A stretch of 40,621 nucleotides of DNA from a virus, in the IMG/VR virus record IMGVR_UViG_3300025652_000166, positions 1-40,621 of that record. The stretch is one strand, 5' to 3'. A model generated the notes under the pieces. It saw only the letters and a list, made by a program, of their open reading frames with translations. It was not told where the DNA came from and searched no databases. Below, one piece after another: positions 34,886 to 40,621 of the stretch (position 1 is its first letter; every line of letters begins with the position of its first letter). Made by a program: the position numbers and the translations under genes.

Positions 34886-36607
34886 CTATCCATCACATGC
34901 GAGACAATCCTCATCCATTGCGGACGCGGCAATATCCCCTCGCAGCACACTTTCTGTTCTTGTATAGTATAAGGTTTTAACACCTTTCTTCCAAGCTTCC
35001 ATGTGTACTTTGTTAAGCCATTTAGGAGTTGCCTCCGCTGGAAAAGCAAGATTTAAACTAACAGACTGATCTACATACTGTTGTCTTAATCCGGCCTGGG
35101 CAATGAGTTCCAGCTGATTGATCTCTTTAAATGTCTTAAAAACTTCTTTGGCAGGTATGTTATGATCACCAACGGTAATATCATCCAACCCGTCAATATC
35201 CTGTACTGAACCACCGTCAGCCAATATCTTATTCCATGTTTTTTCATTGTTTAAGTTATGTTTTTCTAGTAGTTTAACAAGTGTTAGGTTTTTCCTAATA
35301 AAAGTACCTTTAGCGCTTTGCTCTGTGAATACATTAGCAGCCCATGGCTCTATTCCCGGAGAAACATTTCCACTAAGCTTGCTATTAGAAACAGTGGGAG
35401 CAACAGCACGCAAGTGAGTATTACGCATACCAGTACCAGCACACCATAAAGGTTCTCCATAAATTTCAGCAAGATCCATAGAGGCTCTTTCGCTTTCAAT
35501 TTTGATTTGCGAAAATATCTTCCTAGTTTCAAACTGAGATAATAAACCTTCGAAAGGAATACCTTTCTCTTGGAGATACGTATGCCATCCAAGGACTCCC
35601 AAGCCCAATGCTCGCCCTTTCTGCGCAGATCGTATAGCATTTTCGAATCCGCGTAACCCCTTGGCTCTTTGAATAAATTCCTCCATAACTCCGTCAAGAA
35701 AGAACGTGGCGTCATAGATAAGGTTAGTATCTTTCCACTCTTCATATTTAGCTAGGTTTAATGATGATAAGCAACATACAAAACTGTGGCTTTCATCGGT
35801 GTGTAATGTAATCTCTGAACATATATTAGTCATGTGAACCTTTAATCCATTTTCTTTATATGCTTCTGGATTTGCTTTGTTAACATTCCCTTTAAACATA
35901 ATGTACGGTTCTCCAGTTGCTTTTCGCTTTCTAAGTAGTTTACTCCATCGAGTCCTTGCATCTGCATCTCCTTGTTCAAGTTTTCGCATAAATTTATCAC
36001 CAACAATTGCGCACTGATGAAGGTTAAGTGATTGCCTGTTGACATCCCCTTTAGGTTCTCTAATCTCAAGCCACTGTTCGAAATCTCCATGTTCAATATT
36101 GATATTAACTGAGGCAGCTCCGCGACGGACAGATCCTTGATTAGTTGCGAGAATTGTTGAGTCAAAAATTTTAGCGAAGGGTACGACTCCATCTGATGTT
36201 CCATTACCTGTTATATTACTGCCAGCGGGTCTAATTTGATTAATACCAACGCCAACTCCACCGCCATGCTTAGCGAGTAACATCATTTCTAAATTCTTTT
36301 GTCCTATATCTTGGATGCTATCAGCCACATCAATCCCGAAACAGCTAATAGGCAAACCCCGATCAGTACCTGTGTTAGATAATACTGGGCTAGCGAGGCA
36401 AAGCCAACCATTCCAAATGTATTGGAAGAACGTTTCCGCCATTTCCGGCTTGTATAACCTACGAGCAACTGTTTTAGATACCCTATGGTATGCTTCTTTT
36501 GGTGTTTCTCCATCATATAAATATCCTCCTGATATAGTTTTCTTATATACTTCTGTATCACCCCACTCAGGGTAATCATCTCCTTTAATCCAATTTTTGT
36601 TCCACAT
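34886..36607 (-). CDS. nrdA: Ribonucleotide reductase large subunit (class I)
   Basis: A 573-aa, compact NrdA that reduces ribonucleotides with NrdB. Active-site residues are visible: C89 in PISCFG, N261-x-C263-x-E265 in TNICSEI, a second Cys in the CCLSS motif (278-279), the radical-relay pair Y547-Y548 in TLYYTR, and a C-terminal thiol pair C568 and C571 in DCLACDG. It is about 190 residues shorter than E. coli NrdA and shows no N-terminal ATP cone, so overall activity control by dATP is probably absent. It is the last gene of the minus-strand operon, and its start overlaps the 71-aa gene by 23 bases. Confidence 0.95.
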   Translation of the reverse strand: MWNKNWIKGDDYPEWGDTEVYKKTISGGYLYDGETPKEAYHRVSKTVARRLYKPEMAETFFQYIWNGWLCLASPVLSNTGTDRGLPISCFGIDVADSIQDIGQKNLEMMLLAKHGGGVGVGINQIRPAGSNITGNGTSDGVVPFAKIFDSTILATNQGSVRRGAASVNINIEHGDFEQWLEIREPKGDVNRQSLNLHQCAIVGDKFMRKLEQGDADARTRWSKLLRKRKATGEPYIMFKGNVNKANPEAYKENGLKVHMTNICSEITLHTDESHSFVCCLSSLNLAKYEEWKDTNLIYDATFFLDGVMEEFIQRAKGLRGFENAIRSAQKGRALGLGVLGWHTYLQEKGIPFEGLLSQFETRKIFSQIKIESERASMDLAEIYGEPLWCAGTGMRNTHLRAVAPTVSNSKLSGNVSPGIEPWAANVFTEQSAKGTFIRKNLTLVKLLEKHNLNNEKTWNKILADGGSVQDIDGLDDITVGDHNIPAKEVFKTFKEINQLELIAQAGLRQQYVDQSVSLNLAFPAEATPKWLNKVHMEAWKKGVKTLYYTRTESVLRGDIAASAMDEDCLACDG

Positions 36608-36800
36608 CTACGTCTGGTTGTTTAGCTTGGTTTTCTAATAATTTATCTATAGCTTCCTTGTACCCTGGCATCAATTTAATGGTCTCTAACAAGCCCTGAG
36701 TTAACGTGTTTATATGTACTATGTTTTGTATATTATTGTGCAGAGCTTCGGCTATTTTGCCCATGTCATGCTTCATATTCATTAAAGTTTGTTCTTTCAT
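36585..36800 (-). CDS. Small helical protein between nrdB and nrdA
   Basis: A 71-aa, mainly helical protein (HDMGKIAEALHNNIQNIVHI, then a second helix EAIDKLLENQ). It lies between the two RNR subunit genes, overlapping nrdA by 23 bases and starting 17 bases after the nrdB stop. It might modulate or assemble the reductase, but the sequence gives no direct sign. The start has an A/T-only leader. Confidence 0.55.
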   Translation of the reverse strand: MKEQTLMNMKHDMGKIAEALHNNIQNIVHINTLTQGLLETIKLMPGYKEAIDKLLENQAKQPDVDVEQKLD

Positions 36801-36817
36801 TTTATTTATTTTTTAGT

Positions 36818-37786
36818 TTACCAAATGTCTTCAAAGTCTTCTCCCTCACCTGCTTTCGAGTAATCTGTCGACCTAAGCGCGAAAAAATCAGTATGGGTAA
36901 CGCCCCCGGTAAGATGGTAAAACCAATCAAGATTGCCCGCTGCATTGGGGTCATACGCAAAATACGATCCCAGGTCGACGTAACCAAGTTCCACAAGTTT
37001 TTCATTTGTTCTTTTCTTTATAAAGTGTTTAAGATCGTTTGCGGATATACCTTCAATGTCACCCATTTCAAACATCTTATCTATATACTTTGTCTCCAGC
37101 TTAACCATTATTTCGGCAGCTTCTATTATGTCTTCCCGACATAAGTGCAGTAGTTGATCGTCTTCATCACACATATCGCGAAATAGTTTACAACCCATCT
37201 TGCTGTGTAATGATTCATCTCTCACTGACCACTTCATCTGTTGCCCTACTCCCTTAAGTAAATTACGTAACTGAAAAGAATACAAGACAGCAAAAGCAGA
37301 ATATAAACTAACACCTTCCGCGAAGGCGCTGAATACCGCAAGTGATTTCGCAACACCGATATTAGAATCACCGCTATAAGCGACCAAATTATCAAATCTA
37401 TCGGCTGTGGCAGGCTCATGTAAAAATGCTTCATAATCTTCTAGTCCTAGCGTTTCGTTTAAGTAACTGTAAGCTACAGCATGTACAGTCTCCTGAGATC
37501 CAAACATCATAGCCATTTGTTGTATTTCGTATTTAGGAAACCATCCTACTACATTCTGCGTCCAATAGTCAGATACTGCGCATTCAGTCTGAGCAAAGCC
37601 TAGCAGGATGTTGCCCACTAGGTTTTTCTCTTTGTCATCTAACTTCTCGTTCCAATCTTTAATATCACTTTGCATCGATATTTCGGTGTGTAACCAAAAT
37701 GCTTGTGCTTGTTTAAGCCAACCCTCAGTATAATACTCAGGGTATTCAAACGGCTTGTAAGGTATTCTTTTATCTCGTAATCCCAT
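36818..37786 (-). CDS. nrdB: Ribonucleotide reductase small subunit (class I)
   Basis: A 322-aa ferritin-like protein holding the dimetal centre and radical. Aligned by spacing to E. coli NrdB, the ligands are E68, E99, H102, E157, E191 and H194, and the radical-site tyrosine is Y106. The first ligand is Glu where class Ia and Ib enzymes usually have Asp. The C-terminal GEDFEDIW is a typical tail for binding NrdA. It supplies the radical to NrdA for dNTP synthesis. The start overlaps the upstream 61-aa gene by 17 bases. Confidence 0.93.
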   Translation of the reverse strand: MGLRDKRIPYKPFEYPEYYTEGWLKQAQAFWLHTEISMQSDIKDWNEKLDDKEKNLVGNILLGFAQTECAVSDYWTQNVVGWFPKYEIQQMAMMFGSQETVHAVAYSYLNETLGLEDYEAFLHEPATADRFDNLVAYSGDSNIGVAKSLAVFSAFAEGVSLYSAFAVLYSFQLRNLLKGVGQQMKWSVRDESLHSKMGCKLFRDMCDEDDQLLHLCREDIIEAAEIMVKLETKYIDKMFEMGDIEGISANDLKHFIKKRTNEKLVELGYVDLGSYFAYDPNAAGNLDWFYHLTGGVTHTDFFALRSTDYSKAGEGEDFEDIW

Positions 37787-37955
37787 CTACTTTCATCATG
37801 TATTTAATTGTTTGTAATGTTGCTCTCCAGTATTCCATGTGAGCTAGCATATCAGCTTTTTTAACGCTCATATCGACTCTATTAAAGTCACTAAGTATTT
37901 CGTCTACAAAGAAACTAATGGTCTCCATCTGGACTTTCATTTCGTCGTTTGTCAT
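37770..37955 (-). CDS. Small helical protein upstream of nrdB
   Basis: A 61-aa acidic helical protein (TISFFVDEILSDFNRVDMSV, then ADMLAHMEYWRATLQTIKYM). The start makes an ATGA overlap with the stop of the upstream 50-aa gene, and its end overlaps the nrdB start by 17 bases. It is therefore co-translated with nrdB. Function unknown. Confidence 0.55.
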   Translation of the reverse strand: MTNDEMKVQMETISFFVDEILSDFNRVDMSVKKADMLAHMEYWRATLQTIKYMMKVDGITR

Positions 37956-38104
37956 ACAAACTTTGTAAAGGCTATGTCGATAAACGGCACGTATAGCACG
38001 TGAGTTACGAAATCTTTTTCTTCATACGATCTAAATCCAAATAATATTCCTGGGTATCTACCTATTTCTAGCAGCCATCCTGGCTTGTTGTCATCTTCTT
38101 TCAT
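37952..38104 (-). CDS. Small protein of unknown function (GWLLEIGRYPG type)
   Basis: A 50-aa product from the minus-strand ATG at 38104: MKEDDNKPGWLLEIGRYPGI, then LFGFRSYEEKDFVTHVLYVP. Both ends form four-base ATGA overlaps with neighbours, which argues strongly that it is real. An ATG two codons upstream (38110) is possible but fits the overlap less well. The LEIGRYPG-LFG-R-Y-E pattern looks like a conserved phage family without known function. Confidence 0.6.
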   Translation of the reverse strand: MKEDDNKPGWLLEIGRYPGILFGFRSYEEKDFVTHVLYVPFIDIAFTKFV

Positions 38105-38271
38105 GTACATTTTATATTATGTTTATTTTGTTGTTTAACTAATTCCTTATACTTGATCTTGCCTCTTGTATTCCAGCTCCACTTCCACCATTTTTCTATT
38201 TGGCGTTCTACGTATTTTTTTCTCGCTAGTGCTTTCGCTTCTCTAGGATTATTCGAACTGTCTCGTCGCAT
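38101..38271 (-). CDS. Small basic Trp-rich protein
   Basis: A 56-aa frame from the minus-strand ATG at 38271. It overlaps the 3' end of the nuclease gene by 46 bases in another frame, and its stop overlaps the next start as ATGA. The product is basic (REAKALARKKYVERQIEKWW, then KWSWNTRGKIKYKELVKQQN), a possible nucleic-acid binder. The overlap pattern and position in a packed operon support it. Confidence 0.5.
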   Translation of the reverse strand: MRRDSSNNPREAKALARKKYVERQIEKWWKWSWNTRGKIKYKELVKQQNKHNIKCT

Positions 38272-38681
38272 GTAACTTGGTTTGAAGGTTTATATAATGT
38301 TATGCCAGGGAACTGACTAACAACTAACTGCTTGAATAGTTTCCATCGCATTGGAAATGATTCGTTTGCTCTGCCTTTGGTTTCTATTATGAAATCATCG
38401 CCAATAAAATCAGGAGTATACTTGATAGGTAATATTCTTTTGTTACCTCTGTTTTTAAAATCCCCTTTGCCATTGCTTTGTTTCTCATAAACCTCGTTAT
38501 CAAAATGGAATCCATTTAATAAAACAAAAGTTTCACCTTCGTATTTGCATTTTATACCTGCGTTTTTTAAAGCAACCCACATATATTTCTCAAGCCCGGA
38601 GGCAAAGTCGATACCGTCATACGATACCTTCTTTGCTCTTACTGGACCTCTTTTCTTTGAGCTCTTTTTAAACTTTTTCAT
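38226..38681 (-). CDS. PD-(D/E)xK endonuclease (DUF1064 / T7 endonuclease I-like)
   Basis: About 151 aa from ATG 38681, which lies just after the previous stop in an AAAATG context; the longer in-frame start at 38699 would use TTG. After a basic N-terminus come GLEKYMW (E31), YTPDFIG (D91) and IIETKGRA (E100 and K102), the core acidic and Lys residues of the PD-(D/E)xK fold, followed by a helix (MRWKLFKQLVVSQFPGITLY). Related phage proteins are Holliday-junction or DNA-processing nucleases. A role in replication, recombination or host-DNA breakdown for nucleotides is inferred. Confidence 0.75.
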   Translation of the reverse strand: MKKFKKSSKKRGPVRAKKVSYDGIDFASGLEKYMWVALKNAGIKCKYEGETFVLLNGFHFDNEVYEKQSNGKGDFKNRGNKRILPIKYTPDFIGDDFIIETKGRANESFPMRWKLFKQLVVSQFPGITLYKPSNQVTCDETVRIILEKRKH

Positions 38682-38682
38682 T

Positions 38683-39504
38683 TTACAGGGTTTTTGCAAA
38701 CGTTCCGTTAGTCATAGATCCTTTTCTATTCTTGATCTCGTCGTAAGCAGCATCAATACAGTGCTCTATATCATACCCTTCTAACTTGGCTAGATTAGTT
38801 AATACAACAACCATATCACCAATAGAGTCAACTATCTCGCGATTATTCTTGGTTAGAAGCGCTTTAGCTAATTCACCAGCTTCTTCCATGAGCTTTACGT
38901 ATTGTGTTTTAGAATCACCTAATTTGTATATACCTCTTTCTTCAGCCCACTCGCGTATCAGATCAAAACTTGATGGAGTAAATATAGTTGCTAAGTCACC
39001 CGCACTAGACTCCTTAGCTTTTTTAAACAGCTTTTCTTTCCTTAGCTCGTCTACGAATGATAACAACGTTTTATTATAAACGTATGATCTTGAGTTTCTA
39101 AAGTGTGAAGTACGTGCATTTTTCAATATCCAGTCTTGCTCTTTTTGATTAAGAGTTACCTTAGAGCCATCTATAGACAGTTTTAACCCTGTGCTTTTAG
39201 CAAGGTATTCTTTTAAATCCGTTTTTCCTACTGGAAAAGTTACTGTTTGGTCTGTAATGTTTATTGACATTTTATTATTTTTTTTATTAAATTGATTAGA
39301 TAATATTTTGTAACTATTGAAGTCCGCTTTATAGCCATAAGACTTTTGAAGTTCTATCTCCATATCAGATATATAATTTATATCTTCGCTTGTAAATAGA
39401 ACCTCGTATTCGTCTGAAGTATAGCCTTGCTCCTTCGTAACCCTCTTATTAAGATCACGTGTAACTCCGATCTTTTTATTAGGTATGTGATAAATATAAT
39501 ACAT
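38683..39504 (-). CDS. MazG-type NTP pyrophosphohydrolase with N-terminal GIY-YIG-like domain
   Basis: A 273-aa protein with two parts. Residues 1-70 resemble a GIY-YIG module: MYYIYHIP, then KKIGVTRDLNKRV with a candidate catalytic Arg, and E49 or E51 in MEIELQKSYG. Residues about 185-265 are MazG-like: KLMEEAGELAKALL and EIVDSIGDMVVVL give the EExxE and ExxD metal-binding motifs. The joining stretch (NQFNKKNNKM, residues 70-79) is encoded by an A-rich tract that looks like a gene leader, and M79 (at 39270) could be a second start. The MazG part would hydrolyse NTPs such as dUTP or modified nucleotides. Confidence 0.75.
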   Translation of the reverse strand: MYYIYHIPNKKIGVTRDLNKRVTKEQGYTSDEYEVLFTSEDINYISDMEIELQKSYGYKADFNSYKILSNQFNKKNNKMSINITDQTVTFPVGKTDLKEYLAKSTGLKLSIDGSKVTLNQKEQDWILKNARTSHFRNSRSYVYNKTLLSFVDELRKEKLFKKAKESSAGDLATIFTPSSFDLIREWAEERGIYKLGDSKTQYVKLMEEAGELAKALLTKNNREIVDSIGDMVVVLTNLAKLEGYDIEHCIDAAYDEIKNRKGSMTNGTFAKTL

Positions 39505-39512
39505 ATTTATTT

Positions 39513-40337
39513 TTATTTGCCAACACTCAGCGGCGCTTTTATTGCCGGGTAAGGGTTGTAGATTAATAATTTAATTTCAAAATCTTCTGGGATATTTAAT
39601 CCGCCTAGTAGATTATAACTTAGCCCTCTTTCTAATTCGAGCTTAGGTAATGCTCTGTTAGGCCTATTTAAGTATTCTCTGGCTTGATCCAAATGATTGT
39701 TGTACAAATGACAGTCTCCAAGCTGTCCTATTAGCTGTCCAGGCTTCAAATCAGAGCCTTTGGCCAACATCTCTAAGAGTAAGCCATACATTGCAATATC
39801 GTACGGCAGGCCAAGAAAAATATCAGCGGATCTTTGTTGCCACATTAGATCTATAACGCCATCATTTACATAAACCTGAAAAGCATAATGACAAGGAGGT
39901 AAAACCATATCCGGCATATCAGCAGGATTCCAAGCTGAAACCATCATACGACGACTGTCAGGATTAGCACGTATAGCATGAACAAGGTTTTTAAGCTGGT
40001 CTACACCTTTAAAATCACGCCATTGCTTGCCATATACTGGGCCTAACGTTTCATCTGTTCTACCTGAGCGTTCATAATCTGGTCTCCAGTATTTAACCCC
40101 ATTGTCTTCAAGATACTTTAGATCTGTCCTGCCGTTTAATATCCACAGCAATTCAGTTCTTGCAGCATTAAAGCTTATCTTCTTTCCTGTAAGTATAGGG
40201 AAGCCCATTGACATATCATGCTTGATTGTTCTTCCGAACACAGATCTCGTTCCAGTTCCAGTTCTATCTTCTTTAGCAACTCCTCTGTCGAGTACTTCTG
40301 CCATAAGCTCTCTGTATTTGTCCTCAATATTAATCAT
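39513..40337 (-). CDS. thyA: Thymidylate synthase
   Basis: A 274-aa ThyA that methylates dUMP to dTMP using methylene-tetrahydrofolate. The catalytic Cys is C149 in LPPCHYAFQVYV. The phosphate-binding and dUMP-site block QQRSADIFLGLPYDIAMYGL is intact, and the C-terminus YPAIKAPL has the usual form, ending four residues after it (SVGK). Length is close to the E. coli enzyme (264 aa). It overlaps the upstream 90-aa gene by 8 bases and lies eight bases before the MazG-type gene, forming a dNTP-supply operon. Confidence 0.96.
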   Translation of the reverse strand: MINIEDKYRELMAEVLDRGVAKEDRTGTGTRSVFGRTIKHDMSMGFPILTGKKISFNAARTELLWILNGRTDLKYLEDNGVKYWRPDYERSGRTDETLGPVYGKQWRDFKGVDQLKNLVHAIRANPDSRRMMVSAWNPADMPDMVLPPCHYAFQVYVNDGVIDLMWQQRSADIFLGLPYDIAMYGLLLEMLAKGSDLKPGQLIGQLGDCHLYNNHLDQAREYLNRPNRALPKLELERGLSYNLLGGLNIPEDFEIKLLIYNPYPAIKAPLSVGK

Positions 40338-40602
40338 GCTTAGGTAATATGCTTTTTAGTTTTTCCACGTAGTTAGCTGCGTCTAGTAATTCTTCTTGCA
40401 AGTGTTGTAACCACTTCTGTAAGTCCGGCGAATCTTCGTCTAAAGTTACACCATACTTTTTATATCCCACATCGGATCTGCTTACTAGTTGATCGCATAC
40501 TTTTTCAATAATTGGATCTCTGAATGTTACTTCTTTTGTTTTCATTTTTAATTGTTCGATTAGCATTGCATCGTCGGAATCCATTTGTTTTTTAGTCATC
40601 AT
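40330..40602 (-). CDS. Small all-alpha NTP-pyrophosphatase-like protein
   Basis: A 90-aa protein starting at a double ATG (40602 and 40599) after an A/T-rich leader at the right edge of the window. The block YKKYGVTLDEDSPDLQKWLQ followed by HLQEELLDAANYVEKLK has the E-E-x-x-D helix pattern of MazG-like enzymes, but the partner motif of a full MazG domain is not obvious. It might act in nucleotide pool cleaning beside thyA. It is complete within the window. Confidence 0.6.
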   Translation of the reverse strand: MMTKKQMDSDDAMLIEQLKMKTKEVTFRDPIIEKVCDQLVSRSDVGYKKYGVTLDEDSPDLQKWLQHLQEELLDAANYVEKLKSILPKHD

Positions 40603-40621
40603 TGATTTGATTTTTTATAAT

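Noticed and set aside
36802-37005. Minus-strand 67-codon frame with a hydrophobic stretch, holin-like
   Set aside because: It overlaps the 3' end of nrdB in another frame. The nrdB frame is clear and the hydrophobicity is a by-product.
38682-38699. TTG start adding six residues to the PD-(D/E)xK nuclease
   Set aside because: ATG 38681 directly follows the previous stop in an AAAATG context and is the more natural start.
1-40621. tRNA genes, CRISPR arrays, insertion sequences, integrase or attachment sites
   Set aside because: Looked for cloverleaf-like segments, regular repeats, transposase motifs and terminal inverted repeats by eye; none was convincing. A tRNA-scan would settle the first.

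Overview
The window looks like about 40.6 kb of a tailed, podovirus-like dsDNA phage, probably marine and probably infecting a Bacteroidota (flavobacterial-type) host. The phage assignment rests on a recognisable large terminase, portal, scaffold-like protein, major capsid protein, neck/tail proteins, internal virion proteins and lysis genes in canonical order. The host guess is inference: the DNA is AT-rich, and nearly every start codon is preceded by an A/T-only tract (such as AATTATG) with no visible Shine-Dalgarno sequence, as is typical of Bacteroidota. TerL (737 aa), portal (810 aa), capsid protein (479 aa), two small ring/neck-like proteins and a 1522-aa stabilisation/muzzle-like protein resemble crAss-like or Cellulophaga-podovirus layouts in size and order, but I could not test relationship.

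Layout. 1-312 is the 3' end of an unrecognised gene. 395-2680 holds a phage GroEL, an overlapping GroES and a winged-helix-like protein. 2691-5862 is a packed run of small genes: a zincin-like protein, several small proteins carrying SPAK-type motifs, a GroES-like barrel candidate and a possible small terminase. 5862-24248 is the packaging and virion module: terL, portal, scaffold, capsid, neck/tail, stabilisation protein, appendage and internal proteins. 24281-33232 encodes one giant 2983-aa multidomain protein. It has a membrane-active-looking N-terminus, a zincin, a sigma70 region-2-like segment, a PD-(D/E)xK nuclease-like domain, a HAD phosphatase-like domain and a conserved C-terminus. 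33235-34830 has small SPAK proteins, a holin candidate, an M15 peptidase endolysin and micro-ORFs. A perfect hairpin at 34832-34863 terminates this rightward operon and the opposing leftward one. 34886-40602 (minus strand) is a nucleotide-metabolism operon: thyA, a MazG-type pyrophosphohydrolase fused to a GIY-YIG-like domain, a PD-(D/E)xK nuclease, nrdB, nrdA and small genes.

How it fits together. The minus-strand genes would supply deoxynucleotides for replication, the plus-strand genes build and package the virion, the chaperonin pair would fold virion or other phage proteins, and the holin and peptidase lyse the cell. The most interesting parts are three. The giant protein carries a short motif (VSLSR, IKFSK, IKYSQ, VKFSR) at each apparent domain boundary, suggesting a polyprotein or a set of ejected effectors. 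Its sigma-like segment could redirect host RNA polymerase. A recurrent SP-x-K/R motif and shared N-terminal modules link small proteins on both sides of the virion module. No tRNA, rRNA, CRISPR array, insertion sequence, integrase or attachment site was seen, and no stretch over 300 bases lacks a gene.
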